A stretch of DNA of 64,000 nt from Alphaproteobacteria bacterium (GCA_028284945.1 JANQQJ010000042.1:1-64000); one strand, 5' to 3'. Counted from the stretch's first letter, positions 50,744 to 60,034 are shown. Translations and numbers: made by a program. The notes: generated by a model from the sequence alone, not told the origin.

Positions 50744-51151
50744 ATGTCCGAGAGCGAGGGAAAAAGAACGGTAAGGGCGTTTATCGATGCGCTGTCGCGT
50801 GGGGATGTGGCGGCGATGAACGAGGTCATCACGGAAGACATTGTGGCCGAAGCCAAGGGCACCTCCGTGCTGTCAACGACTCGCGGGCACGCTGAAACCT
50901 TGGAAGCCGTCGCCGGCCTGAAGGCGAGCACCAGGAACGGCATTGCCTTCGATATCGTCAGCTTGACGGAGGAAGGCGACCGGGTCGTCTGCGAGACTAA
51001 GGGGTCGTCCGAGCTCGTGACCGGCGCGCCCTACAACAACGAATACGTCTTCATCTTCACCTTGCGCGAGGGGCGGGTGTGCGGCATCCGTGAGTATTTC
51101 GACACCAAACTTGTCGATGAAACCATGGGGCCGATGCTGGCCGCTCAATAG
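50744..51151 (+). CDS. SnoaL/NTF2-like polyketide-cyclase-type protein
   Basis: 135 residues with the NTF2-like cone fold: ALSRGDVAAMNEVITEDIVAEA, ETLEAVAGLK and GRVCGIREYFDT near the end, where catalytic acids lie in ketosteroid isomerase relatives. It is the first gene of the plus-strand catabolic operon (SnoaL, SDR, Rieske, thiolase, MaoC x2, MarR, membrane protein, ECH, CaiB). A small isomerase or cyclase step is possible; the substrate is unknown. Confidence 0.75.
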   Translation: MSESEGKRTVRAFIDALSRGDVAAMNEVITEDIVAEAKGTSVLSTTRGHAETLEAVAGLKASTRNGIAFDIVSLTEEGDRVVCETKGSSELVTGAPYNNEYVFIFTLREGRVCGIREYFDTKLVDETMGPMLAAQ

Positions 51152-51164
51152 GGGAGATAAGGAC

Positions 51165-51908
51165 ATGGCAAAGACACTTGAGGGAAAATCCGTTGTCATC
51201 ACCGGCGGGGCCATGGGCATTGGCCGGGCGGTGGCGCATGCCGCGGCTGAGCAAGGCGCAAATATCACGATCCTGGACGTCAACGAAACAGACGGATCGG
51301 CTACGGCAAACGAGGTCGGCGGTCGTTTCCTAAAGCTGGATGTGACCGATCCGGAGGCCTGGGCATCCGTTGCAGAGGAGCTTGGCGAGCCCGACTATGT
51401 CCACCTGAATGCCGGTGTTATGACGACGCCTGCGTCCGCGCCGCTGGAACCGGGCAATATCCTCACCGTCGATCTGGCGAACTACCGCCGGATCATGGCC
51501 ATCAACGTCGATGGCGTCGTCTATGGCCTTCGCGCCCTGGCGCCCAGGATGCAGGCAAAGGGCGGGGTCATTACGGTCACGGCATCGATCGCCGGTTTCC
51601 TGGCGATCCCGTTCGACCCGGCCTACGCCATGTCAAAGCACGCCATGATCGGTCTGGTCCGCAGCATGGGCGAGGTCTGGGCCGACACGAACTTGACGAT
51701 CAATGCGATCTGCCCGGGCATGGTCGACACCGCTATCGTCCCGGACGGGTTGGATTCTTCTGCGGCGATGCCGCCCGCCGTCATGGCCGCCGAGGTGATC
51801 GACCTTTTCCTGAACGGCGCCAACGGTGAGACCCGCGTCAAGCTGGCCGATGCCTTGCCCGGCCAGGCGATCCCGGCACCCGATCTGGGTGCCGACCTGG
51901 GAGACTGA
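51165..51908 (+). CDS. SDR-family dehydrogenase
   Basis: 247 residues from ATG 51165, preceded by a ggggagataagg ribosome site; the frame upstream lies in the SnoaL-like gene. TGGAMGIGRAV at the start, Asp after beta-2 (ILDVNE, NAD-type), NAGV near 90, and YAMSKHAM as the active-site pair with VTASIAG before it. It is probably an alcohol or 3-hydroxyacyl-type oxidation in the pathway begun by the Rieske oxygenase; this is inferred from position. Confidence 0.88.
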   Translation: MAKTLEGKSVVITGGAMGIGRAVAHAAAEQGANITILDVNETDGSATANEVGGRFLKLDVTDPEAWASVAEELGEPDYVHLNAGVMTTPASAPLEPGNILTVDLANYRRIMAINVDGVVYGLRALAPRMQAKGGVITVTASIAGFLAIPFDPAYAMSKHAMIGLVRSMGEVWADTNLTINAICPGMVDTAIVPDGLDSSAAMPPAVMAAEVIDLFLNGANGETRVKLADALPGQAIPAPDLGADLGD

Positions 51909-51910
51909 CC

Positions 51911-53302
51911 ATGAACAAGATGACGCTCAATCCGGGCGAGGCGCGCAGCGCCGGCGACAGCGCCGCAGAAATCTTTGAAGCGGACGGCGACAATCCGCCG
52001 GCCTTTGTCGCCGACGAGTCCTATGAATTTCTCGGCGATGAGGTCCTTCCGGCCGAGCGCTGGACGAGCCGTGCCTTCCACGATCTCGAAATCGAGCACA
52101 TGTGGAAGAAGGTCTGGCAGATGGCCTGCCGCGAGGAGCAGATCCCCGAGGTCGGCGACCATATCGTTTATGAGATCGGCGACTATTCCTTCATCGTCAT
52201 GCGGTCCGGCGAAGACGAGATCAAGGCGTTCAAGAATGCCTGCTTGCATCGCGGCACCCAGCTTCGGCCCACCGGCAGCGAGGGTCATCTGGAACAGATC
52301 AGATGCCCCTTCCATGGCTGGACGTGGAATGTCAGCGGCTCCCTGAAGGAAATCCCCTGCCGCTGGGATTTCCCGCATGTGAAGGATGAGGCCTACAGCC
52401 TGCCGGAAGTGAAGGTGGGGACCTGGGATGGGTTCGTGTTCATCAACATGGACCCGGACTGCGAAAGCCTGGAGGACTATCTCGGCATCCTGCCCGACCA
52501 CTTCCAGCGCTGGCCGAACAAAGACCGGTTCATGACCGCCAATGTGCGCAAACCCCTGAACTGCAACTGGAAAGTGGCGCTTGAGGCGTTCCTGGAGGCC
52601 TATCATGTGGTCGAAACGCACCCCCAGGCCATTCCGTTTACCGGGGATTCGAACACCAAATACGATCTGTGGGGCGACAAGATCAGCCGCTTGCTAACCC
52701 CGTCTGGCGTGCCCAGCCCGCATATGGAAACGCCGCCCTCCCAGGATGAGCTGAACGAGATGCTGATGTACGGCGCAGGCACGGAGGCACGTGCCGAAGT
52801 CGCACCGCTGGAACCCGGCGAAACCCCGCGAAGCAGGCTTTCAGCAGCGCTGAAGCAGGCGATGAAAGACGGTTTTGGCGCCGATCTTTCACACCTCAGC
52901 ATCACCGAGATTGTGGATTCCACCGAGTACTTCCTGTTCCCTAATTTCTGCCCATGGCTGACCCCGGCGCTTCCATTGGTCTACCGGTTTCTGCCCAAAG
53001 GCAACGACCCCGACTGGTGCTGGATGGATGTGATGCTGCTGCATCCGGTGCCGGACAATGGCCCCCGGCCGGACCCCGCACCGTTCCGCGAGCTTGCCGC
53101 TGACGAGCCGTTTACGGATGCACCGGAGCTCAATCTGATCTCGCCGGTGTTCGAGCAGGATGTTTCCAACATGCCGTGGATTCAGAAGGGGCTGAAGGCG
53201 ACAGAGCGCGGTGTGACCTTGGGCAATTACCAGGAAGCGCGCATCCGTCAGTTTCATCAAACCCTCGACAAGTATCTGGAGCGCGGAGCAGCCGGGGCAT
53301 GA
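51911..53302 (+). CDS. Rieske aromatic-ring-hydroxylating oxygenase, alpha subunit
   Basis: 463 residues. The Rieske 2Fe-2S site is CLHRG with CPFHGWTW about 17 residues later (about residues 115-140). The mononuclear iron region is LEAFLEAYHVVETHP (about 230), with an acidic ligand expected further on. Homologues hydroxylate aromatics, alkyl quaternary amines, terpenoids or steroids; a dedicated reductase and ferredoxin are not in the window. No beta-subunit is seen, so it is probably a homotrimer. The stop is followed at once by the thiolase ATG (overlap of 4 bases). Confidence 0.93.
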   Translation: MNKMTLNPGEARSAGDSAAEIFEADGDNPPAFVADESYEFLGDEVLPAERWTSRAFHDLEIEHMWKKVWQMACREEQIPEVGDHIVYEIGDYSFIVMRSGEDEIKAFKNACLHRGTQLRPTGSEGHLEQIRCPFHGWTWNVSGSLKEIPCRWDFPHVKDEAYSLPEVKVGTWDGFVFINMDPDCESLEDYLGILPDHFQRWPNKDRFMTANVRKPLNCNWKVALEAFLEAYHVVETHPQAIPFTGDSNTKYDLWGDKISRLLTPSGVPSPHMETPPSQDELNEMLMYGAGTEARAEVAPLEPGETPRSRLSAALKQAMKDGFGADLSHLSITEIVDSTEYFLFPNFCPWLTPALPLVYRFLPKGNDPDWCWMDVMLLHPVPDNGPRPDPAPFRELAADEPFTDAPELNLISPVFEQDVSNMPWIQKGLKATERGVTLGNYQEARIRQFHQTLDKYLERGAAGA

Positions 53303-54777
53303 CGGCCATCAACCCCAATACCCCGGTTCTCGTGGGCGTCGGGCTCGTGATGCAGCACGAGGATGATCCTCTGAAGGCCAAGGAGCCAATCGCGCTGATG
53401 ATCGACGCCGCCAAGGCCGCGGGTGCCGATGCCGGGAGCGCAGAGGCGCTCACGGGCGTGGAGCGCATCCTGGTGCCGGTTGGCCGGTGGCGGTACCGCA
53501 ATCCCGGCAAACTGATCGGCGACGCCATCGGCGCACCGGACGCGACCTCGATCAGTGCGCTGCCCGGGGTGTCCCAACAGACGATCATCAGCGACGCCTG
53601 TACCCAGATTGCCCAAGGTGAAATCACCAAAGCACTGGTCGTCGGTGGCGAGGCGGGGCATCGCCTGCTGCGGGCGCGGATCGAGGGCGTGAAGGTCGAA
53701 GATACGGAAAGTACCGACCTTGCCGACATCGTGCTTAAGCCTCACGAAGAAATGCTGCCCGACTATGAGAAGAACACCGGGCTGGGGCAGATGCCGGTCG
53801 GCTATTACGCGATCATCGACAGCGCGCTGCGCCACGAGCGTGGCCGCGGCGTCGACGAACACCGCGACTATCTGGCGTCGCTTTACAGCCGCTTCAGTGA
53901 TGTGGCCGCGAACAACCCGCAAGCGTGGAGTCGCCAGCATGTCGATTCGGATTTCATCCGCGAGCACAGCGGCAAGAACAGCATGCTCGCCTTCCCCTAT
54001 ACTAAGCTCCACAATTCCCAGTGGAACATCGACCAGGGATCGGCGTTGCTGTTCTGCTCTGCTGGCGAAGCCGAGCGCTTAGGCGTTCCGCGGGAGAACT
54101 GGGTGTTCCCGCAGGTCTTCACCGAAGCCAACCACATGGTGAACCTCACGGCCCGCAATCAACTGCACAGGTGTTTGGGCGCCGAGGCGGCGGGCAGGGC
54201 AGCCTTCGAGGCGGCGAGCAAGACGCCGGAAGACCTCGATTTCCTGGAGCTCTATTCGTGCTTTCCTGTCGCGGTCGAAGCCTATGCCCGAGAAGCCGGA
54301 ATCCCCGAGGGCATTGACTGGAGCTTTACGGGTGCGATGCCGTTCGCCGGCGGGCCGTTCAACAGCTTCGTGCTGCATACGACTGCGCAGCTGGCCGAAC
54401 ACATCAGAAGCAAGCCCGGCAGCCTGGGGATGGTGACCACCGTCTCCGGCGTGCTGACCAAGCAGGGATTTGCGCTGTGGGGCGCGGACCCGAACCCCAA
54501 CGGCTATCAGTTCATTGATGTGACGCCCCAGGTCGAGGCCGTAGCGAACCCGAAAGAGGTCGTGCCCGACTATGGTGGGCCGGCAACCATCGCCGGCTAC
54601 ACGGTGATGTATGAGCGCAAGGAGCCGCACCGCGGCGTCGCCGTGGTCGACCTGCCCGATGGCCGTCGCAGCATTGCCTATACCGACGACGAACAGGTGA
54701 TGAGCACCATGGAGCGTGAAGAATTCTGTGGCCGTGACGTCACCGTCGCCCACGGCCGTTTCGCGCTGGCGCGTTGA
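53299..54777 (+). CDS. thiolase-superfamily protein with C-terminal OB-type domain
   Basis: 492 residues, ATG at 53299 overlapping the Rieske stop (ATGA). The N-terminal half is thiolase-like: TPVLVGVG, QQTIISDACTQIAQGEIT, ALVVGGEA. The C-terminal half carries PFAGGPFNSFVLH and a DUF35-like tail (AGYTVMYER, REEFCGRDVTV). The catalytic Cys and the KGHP-type His typical of thiolases are not at their usual places (SDACTQI and LTKQGFALW are what is there). It may be a non-classical acyltransferase or retro-aldolase (Ltp2-like) rather than a standard thiolase. Confidence 0.8.
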   Translation: MTAINPNTPVLVGVGLVMQHEDDPLKAKEPIALMIDAAKAAGADAGSAEALTGVERILVPVGRWRYRNPGKLIGDAIGAPDATSISALPGVSQQTIISDACTQIAQGEITKALVVGGEAGHRLLRARIEGVKVEDTESTDLADIVLKPHEEMLPDYEKNTGLGQMPVGYYAIIDSALRHERGRGVDEHRDYLASLYSRFSDVAANNPQAWSRQHVDSDFIREHSGKNSMLAFPYTKLHNSQWNIDQGSALLFCSAGEAERLGVPRENWVFPQVFTEANHMVNLTARNQLHRCLGAEAAGRAAFEAASKTPEDLDFLELYSCFPVAVEAYAREAGIPEGIDWSFTGAMPFAGGPFNSFVLHTTAQLAEHIRSKPGSLGMVTTVSGVLTKQGFALWGADPNPNGYQFIDVTPQVEAVANPKEVVPDYGGPATIAGYTVMYERKEPHRGVAVVDLPDGRRSIAYTDDEQVMSTMEREEFCGRDVTVAHGRFALAR

Positions 54778-54789
54778 AAGGAAAACCAA

Positions 54790-55389
54790 GTGACCATGCA
54801 TCCCGACGACTTTGATCTGGACGCCATCCGCGAGGAATGGATCGGCAAGATCGTCTCCCGCAATCAGGGGCGGTTCCCGGTCGAATACGACCCGATCCGC
54901 CGCCACTGCCATATGACGGGCGACAGCAATCCGCTATTCACAGACCCAGTGTTTGCGAAAGAAGAGGGGCCTTATGGCGAGGTGATCGTGCCGCCGTCAT
55001 TGCTGCCGATCTACTTCTCCTCCAAGGGCCCCTGGCCAAAGGCGCCGAAGCCCAAGAGTGATGGTGAAAAGAAGAAGTCGAAGCGGCCCTTCTTTACCCT
55101 GGGCGTGCCGACCCCCGGCGACCGCGGCATCAATATGGGCACCGAGTGGGAGTATTTCGCCCCGATCCGCATTGGCGATCGTCTGCGCTCGGAGCAGGCG
55201 ATCACCGACATCTTCATGAAACCGATCAAGCTGGACAACAAGGCGGTCTGGATCGTCTCGGAAATGTCTTTCATCAATCAGGACGACACGCGCGTCGCCG
55301 TCTGGCGCAATACGACGCTGGTCCACCGCTCGCCCAAGCAGATCGCCGCCGATGAAGAACAGTTCGCCAAGGGGAGTGAAGCGGCATGA
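54790..55389 (+). CDS. MaoC-like hot-dog protein, degenerate partner
   Basis: 199 residues of the FAS1-type dehydratase-like group. The GDSNPLFTDPVFA motif has Phe where active MaoC hydratases have His, so it is probably a structural or acyl-binding partner of the next gene. GTG at 54790 or ATG at 54796 are the starts. Heteromeric MaoC pairs are known from steroid side-chain degradation (ChsH1-ChsH2), an analogy, not a proof. The end overlaps the next start by 4 bases. Confidence 0.8.
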   Translation: MTMHPDDFDLDAIREEWIGKIVSRNQGRFPVEYDPIRRHCHMTGDSNPLFTDPVFAKEEGPYGEVIVPPSLLPIYFSSKGPWPKAPKPKSDGEKKKSKRPFFTLGVPTPGDRGINMGTEWEYFAPIRIGDRLRSEQAITDIFMKPIKLDNKAVWIVSEMSFINQDDTRVAVWRNTTLVHRSPKQIAADEEQFAKGSEAA

Positions 55390-55841
55390 GCGCTGAACTG
55401 GATTACAAAGCCGTTCGCTATTGGGACGACGTTGATGTCGATGACCCGCTCCCCGGTTTTTCCATGCCGCTGGACTGGACGACAATGGCGCTTCAGGTGC
55501 ACGGCTCCCAGGACTGGAGCCGCATTCACCACGACCCCGACTACGCCCGTGACAGCGGCCACGATGACATCTTCTACAACACAGGCTGGACCGCGGGCAT
55601 GTTGGGCCGGGCGCTGACCGATTGGGCTGGTCTAGAAGGCTGGGTCTGCAAGCTCTCGTTCCAGATGCGCGGCATGAACATGAACGGCGACACGGTCTCA
55701 TCCAAAGGCGTCGTGACCGACAAATATGTCGATGATGACGGCCAGCATCTTGTGGCCGTTGATGTCTGGTTGGAGAACGAGCGGGTCGGTAAGACCACAC
55801 CGGCCAAAGCCGTCATCCGCCTGCCCGCCAGGACCGCCTAG
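55386..55841 (+). CDS. MaoC-like enoyl-CoA hydratase subunit, intact motif
   Basis: 151 residues. ALQVHGSQDWSRIHHDPDYA shows the Asp-x4-His pair of hydratase-2 enzymes (D-W-S-R-I-H), and the rest fits a single hot-dog fold. It starts within the end of the degenerate partner at 54790, which suggests that the two form one heteromeric enoyl-CoA hydratase. RBS ggggagt is near. Confidence 0.82.
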   Translation: MSAELDYKAVRYWDDVDVDDPLPGFSMPLDWTTMALQVHGSQDWSRIHHDPDYARDSGHDDIFYNTGWTAGMLGRALTDWAGLEGWVCKLSFQMRGMNMNGDTVSSKGVVTDKYVDDDGQHLVAVDVWLENERVGKTTPAKAVIRLPARTA

Positions 55842-55859
55842 AGGAGATACGGAAACCCC

Positions 55860-56366
55860 ATGCCCACGACGACCCGTAAGGACGAAGCAACAACACAGCC
55901 GGATGTCGATGTGATTCAGGGGAGTCCGCATCGGATCGCGTTTTACATCCATGATGTCTCGCGCATGCGCAAAACGCTGATAGACCAGATTCTGGGGCCA
56001 CACGGCATCACCCGGTCGCAGTGGTGGGTGTTGGCCAATCTGGCCCGGCATTCGGATCGCTCGATGTCGCAGGTTGAATTGGGGCGCGTGCTAGACATGA
56101 AAAAGGTCTCCGTCGGGGAATTGCTGACCCGGCTGGAGGCGTCAGGTTACATATCGCGGGAACCGTCACCCAAAGATGGGCGCGCGAAACTTGTTCAACT
56201 GACGGACAAGGGCCGGGACGCGCTGCAGGCCATGACCGACCTCGCGCTGCCGACCAATGAGCGCATTCACGACGGCATCAGCGCGGCAGACTTGGAGACC
56301 GCGACACGGGTGCTGCGCCAAATGAAGACCAATCTGCGCGCCATCTTTGACGAACAGGACGACTGA
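55860..56366 (+). CDS. MarR-family regulator
   Basis: 168 residues. The winged helix (about 40-110) reads ITRSQWWVLANLA, MSQVELGRVLDMKKVSVGEL, TRLEASGYISREPSPKDGR and KLVQLTDKG, the diagnostic wing. It probably controls this operon by binding the tandem repeats at 50680 and releasing when a pathway metabolite or CoA ester is present (inference; family members commonly sense aromatic acids). Confidence 0.93.
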   Translation: MPTTTRKDEATTQPDVDVIQGSPHRIAFYIHDVSRMRKTLIDQILGPHGITRSQWWVLANLARHSDRSMSQVELGRVLDMKKVSVGELLTRLEASGYISREPSPKDGRAKLVQLTDKGRDALQAMTDLALPTNERIHDGISAADLETATRVLRQMKTNLRAIFDEQDD

Positions 56367-56378
56367 GAGGAGCGGACG

Positions 56379-57122
56379 ATGGACGCTGATCTTTCGATCT
56401 ACAATGTGACGACAACGCTTGCTGCGATCGATGACCGCATGATCTGGATTCTGGCGCTGGGCGCGCTGTCACTGGTCTGCAACTTCATCTATTTCGGGAC
56501 GGCAATGCGGCTGGGCTTCAAGTATAAGATGTACACCATGCCGGTGGCGGGCACGCTGATCTTCCTGCCGCACGATTTTCATTATCTGCTGCAATGGGAA
56601 AAGTGGTTCGTCGTTTATGACCACTGGTTCATGCAGCTGTTCTTTGTCGGCCTTATCATCACCAACATCATGGAGTGGGTGTTCTTCTACCAGCTCCTCA
56701 AATGGGGCCGGCAGGAGCTGATGCCAAAGCTATCCCAGACTGCCTTTGTAGCCGTGATGCTGACGGCTTTGGTGGGCGCCTGTGTCATCTGGTACGGCGT
56801 GAAGACCGTTCTCGCCGACGAGCTTTGGTTCTTCAGTTTCGGCTGGACTATTTGGTTCTGTCTGCCCTTTGTCATCCCCATGATGTTGCGCCGCGGCTCG
56901 CGCATCGGTCAGTCGCCTGTCACGTGGTACGCCTTTATCGGCATGGCGACGGCCTGGTGGATCGCCGTCTATCCGCTCGACCCGTTCTTCCAGTCCTTTG
57001 CGTGGCTGGGTTTGGGCGCGGTCATCATCCTCTGGGCGGTCGCGAACATCTTTGTTATTCGCCACTTCGATGCGCAGGAACCAGCATCCTCGCCAACAGC
57101 CCGTCAACCTGTGGCCGCCTAG
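56379..57122 (+). CDS. seven-helix membrane protein, unknown
   Basis: 247 residues with seven hydrophobic segments (about 21-43, 53-74, 83-107, 122-143, 147-169, 180-197, 205-226). Between them are HDFHYLLQWEKWFV, NIMEWVFFYQLLKW and charged loops, with acidic and His residues inside the membrane part. I do not recognise the family. The layout with a HD and an E inside helices could fit a transporter or an integral membrane enzyme such as a cyclase. It is tightly placed in the catabolic operon, 12 bases after MarR. Confidence 0.8.
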   Translation: MDADLSIYNVTTTLAAIDDRMIWILALGALSLVCNFIYFGTAMRLGFKYKMYTMPVAGTLIFLPHDFHYLLQWEKWFVVYDHWFMQLFFVGLIITNIMEWVFFYQLLKWGRQELMPKLSQTAFVAVMLTALVGACVIWYGVKTVLADELWFFSFGWTIWFCLPFVIPMMLRRGSRIGQSPVTWYAFIGMATAWWIAVYPLDPFFQSFAWLGLGAVIILWAVANIFVIRHFDAQEPASSPTARQPVAA

Positions 57123-57141
57123 CGGCAGAGAGAAGATCGCC

Positions 57142-57930
57142 ATGGATTACGCACACTACGAACACATCACATTCCAACGGGATGGCCGCGTTCTTACGGT
57201 GACGCTCAACCGGCCGGAAAAGCTCAATGCGGTCAATGAGCGGCTGCATTATGAGCTGGGCCAGGTGTTCTACGACGTCGGATTGGATGAAGAAGCAGAC
57301 GTCGTCATCCTGACCGGCGCAGGCAAGGCGTTCTGCGCTGGAGGTGATTTCTCGCTGATGGAACGCACTTCCGCGCGGAGCTCGAAGTACAGCGCCAGCA
57401 ATATCGAAGGCAAACGCATCGTCTATTCGCTGGTGGAGCTGGAAAAACCGATCATCTGCCGCATGAATGGCGACGCGATTGGCCTGGGTGCCACTATTGC
57501 GCTGCTATGCGACATCATTGTTGCGGGCGAGGATGCGCGGATCGCCGATCCGCATGTGCGGGCGGGTCTCGTCGCCGGTGACGGCGGCGCGCTGATCTGG
57601 CCGCAACTGATCGGTTATGCACGGGCCAAGGAAATGCTCCTCCTCGGCACCCGACTTTCTGCAACCGAGGCGAAAGACGTCGGGCTGATCAACCGGGTCG
57701 TCTCCGCAGACAAGCTCGATGATGAAGTGAACGAGATCGCCGAGCATCTCGCGTCTGGTGCTGTCAAAGCGATCAGCTGGACCAAATCCATCGCCAATAT
57801 CGGTCTCAAGAAGCTCATGCACGACATCATGGATTCCGGCATGGCCTATGAGGCGCTGTCCATGCATGAGGATTTCCACAAGGAAACCGTTGCCGCCTTC
57901 CTCAACAAGGGCAAGGACGGGATCAAGTAG
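57142..57930 (+). CDS. enoyl-CoA hydratase/isomerase family protein
   Basis: 262 residues from ATG 57142 (MDYAHYEHITF); the open frame upstream overlaps the membrane-protein gene. Crotonase motifs: LTVTLNRPEKLNAVN, AFCAGGDFSLME (oxyanion), RMNGDAIGLGATIALLCD (second oxyanion) and VAGDGGALIWP where the catalytic acid usually lies. Acts on an acyl-CoA made by the CoA-transferase (inference). Length is normal for the family. Confidence 0.9.
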   Translation: MDYAHYEHITFQRDGRVLTVTLNRPEKLNAVNERLHYELGQVFYDVGLDEEADVVILTGAGKAFCAGGDFSLMERTSARSSKYSASNIEGKRIVYSLVELEKPIICRMNGDAIGLGATIALLCDIIVAGEDARIADPHVRAGLVAGDGGALIWPQLIGYARAKEMLLLGTRLSATEAKDVGLINRVVSADKLDDEVNEIAEHLASGAVKAISWTKSIANIGLKKLMHDIMDSGMAYEALSMHEDFHKETVAAFLNKGKDGIK

Positions 57931-57940
57931 AGGCTTGATG

Positions 57941-59179
57941 ATGAAGTACCCGCTTGAAGGCTTCAAGGTCCTGGATTTTTCCCGCGTCCTCGCCGGCCCC
58001 TATGCCACCCGCATGCTCTCTGACTTGGGCGCGGAGGTGCTCAAGGTCGAAGCCCCGGAAGGCGACGTCACGCGACACTTCGGCCTTCAGAATGGCGAGA
58101 TCTCAGGCTTCTTCCTGCAGCAGAATGTCGGCAAAAAGAACCTCTGTCTGGACCTGAAAGCTGACGGCGCGGCCGCGCTGGTTCATGAGCTCGTTGCGGT
58201 CGCCGACATCGTGGTCGAAAACTTCCGCCCCGGTGTGATGGACCGTTTGGGGATCGGCTGGAAGACGCTCAGCCAAATCAATCCGAAGCTCGTGATGCTG
58301 TCGATTTCCGGTTTTGGCCAGTCAGGGCCCGAGCGCGACCGCGCGTCCTATGCGCCGATGATGCATGCCGAAACCGGCCTGTTGGCGCGGCAGGGGCAGA
58401 TCAACGGCCAGCCCTGGGCGGACATGTCCGTGTCGATTGCCGATACGTTGAGCTCGCTGCACGGTTTGATCGGGCTTCTTGCGGCGCTGCGCTTCGTTGA
58501 GGCCACAGGCAAAGGGCAACATGTCGATATGGGCATGATCGACGCCGTCTGGGGCACAGACGACTTCGCCAACTTCATCCTCGACGGTATCTGGACGAAG
58601 GAGACCCATGCCGGTTTCTGGGAGCCGTGGGACGCACCCGAAGGCGCGACCATTGGTATTGCGGGTACACAGCAATATTTGTGGAAAGTTTTTGCGGCCG
58701 CTGATGGGATCGAGGACCCCACCCCGCCGGGTGCGCCTCTTGAGGATAAGATCAGGCTGCGGCGGGAAGCACTGGCAAATCATATGCGCAACTACTCCTC
58801 CTTCGATGCACTGTCGGAACGGTTGGAGCAAGCCGGCCTTGCCTGGGGCCGCATCCGGGAGGTGGGTGAGGACGCCCTTTCCGAGCAGAGTGTTGCGGGG
58901 CGGGGCATTATCGTCGAGCTCGAGGATGACGGGACCGGGGCGCCGCACCGGACGGTGCAGTCCCCCTATAAATTCTCTTCTGCCGCGAGCGGGATTACAC
59001 CGAAAAGCCGCGCCGCTGTGCGCGGCGAGCACAATTATCACGCGCTTGAGGATTGGTTGGGTTACGGGCTAAGCGAGGTTGAGGGACTGACCGACAAGGG
59101 TATCGTCCAGTTTCCGACCACCCGCTTCCCGGCACCCAAATCGGCAAACGCACAAAACGGCGTCGAAGACAACAAGTAA
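57941..59179 (+). CDS. CaiB/BaiF-type (family III) CoA-transferase
   Basis: 412 residues from ATG 57941 (ATG 57938 three bases earlier is possible). RVLAGPYATRMLSDLGAEVLKVE at the start, FRPGVMDRLGIG, SISGFGQSGP, QHVDMGMIDAVWGTDDF and the C-terminal domain with RGIIVELEDD are typical. Loads CoA onto a carboxylic acid from an acyl-CoA donor. It would prepare the substrate for the thiolase, MaoC and ECH enzymes of this operon. Confidence 0.93.
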   Translation: MKYPLEGFKVLDFSRVLAGPYATRMLSDLGAEVLKVEAPEGDVTRHFGLQNGEISGFFLQQNVGKKNLCLDLKADGAAALVHELVAVADIVVENFRPGVMDRLGIGWKTLSQINPKLVMLSISGFGQSGPERDRASYAPMMHAETGLLARQGQINGQPWADMSVSIADTLSSLHGLIGLLAALRFVEATGKGQHVDMGMIDAVWGTDDFANFILDGIWTKETHAGFWEPWDAPEGATIGIAGTQQYLWKVFAAADGIEDPTPPGAPLEDKIRLRREALANHMRNYSSFDALSERLEQAGLAWGRIREVGEDALSEQSVAGRGIIVELEDDGTGAPHRTVQSPYKFSSAASGITPKSRAAVRGEHNYHALEDWLGYGLSEVEGLTDKGIVQFPTTRFPAPKSANAQNGVEDNK

Positions 59180-59247
59180 GCTTGCTCGGCACCAGGACTT
59201 ACAGAATTCAAAGTGCGCGATTTTGACATGCCTCCTGCCTGCGAATT

Positions 59248-59287
59248 CCCTGCTTAAAAGAATAGTAATTCTTTCGGTAAAACAGGG
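59248..59287. terminator. hairpin between convergent CaiB and TetR genes
   Basis: A perfect stem AAAGAAT-AGTA-ATTCTTT at 59257-59274 sits inside outer arms CCCTG (59248-59252) and CAGGG (59283-59287). It lies between two convergent genes, where a bidirectional terminator is expected. There is no clear T-run, so an operator role is possible. The surrounding 59180-59367 gap has no gene. Confidence 0.35.
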
Positions 59288-59367
59288 AGGGAACCACTCT
59301 TGTCAGGGAACGGCTTGCGTTGTTCTAGACACCACATCAACGGGCCGTCCACAGACGACAATGCCGC

Positions 59368-59979
59368 TCAATCTTTGATGCCGTCTACAAAGCTGTCGAT
59401 GATCTGGTCGACGACCTCCGAGATAGTCGATGGGCCGTCCTTCTGAAACCAGTGTGCAATTGAGTTCAGCGCCCCGACGACAGTGAAGGTGATGATCGTT
59501 TCATTGCACGGTTTGACAGAGCCGTCTTTGATGCCTTCTCTGAGGAAACGCCGCGAGGCGCCGAGCAGGAAACGCTGGGATTCCCGATGCTTTTCCCGGC
59601 TTTCTTCGCTAAGCGCGTTGAGGTCCACGAGCACCAGACACTTGCCGAAATCATCTATGACGTTGTGGCCATAATATTTTACCAGCTCGGTGAACTTTTG
59701 GAGGCCTGGGCAATCGAGCGACCCGATTTCAGCAATTTTTCCCACATCATTTTCATGCGCCAGCGCTAGGCACTCGGAAATGATCTCGTCCTTGCTTTTT
59801 ACATAATAATACAACGCCGGCTTGGAGATATTCAGCCGGTTGGCAATGTCGTCAAGCGACGTTTGGTTAACGCCGTTGGTTGCGAACAGCTGCGCGGCCT
59901 CACGCAGAATGACCATTTTCTTGGCTTCGAAGTTTCGTTTTCGTTTGGTTGCTCGAAAACCGACGTCCTCATCCGTCAT
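59368..59979 (-). CDS. TetR-family regulator
   Basis: 203 residues. HTH region (about 25-70): ILREAAQLFATNGVNQTSLDDIANRLNISKPALYYYVKSKDEI. The C-terminal ligand domain has the TetR_C-type QIIDSFVDGI end. It faces the thiolase gene at 60113 across about 130 bases holding a perfect 22-bp palindrome (60035-60056), so self- and cluster-repression is likely. TetR proteins with this palindrome type often sense acyl-CoA (inference). Confidence 0.93.
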   Translation of the reverse strand: MTDEDVGFRATKRKRNFEAKKMVILREAAQLFATNGVNQTSLDDIANRLNISKPALYYYVKSKDEIISECLALAHENDVGKIAEIGSLDCPGLQKFTELVKYYGHNVIDDFGKCLVLVDLNALSEESREKHRESQRFLLGASRRFLREGIKDGSVKPCNETIITFTVVGALNSIAHWFQKDGPSTISEVVDQIIDSFVDGIKD

Positions 59980-60034
59980 GTGGAAGGCTCCAAAAAAAGA
60001 CTTGATCTTTTAGCGACGCGACCAGTATTAAACA

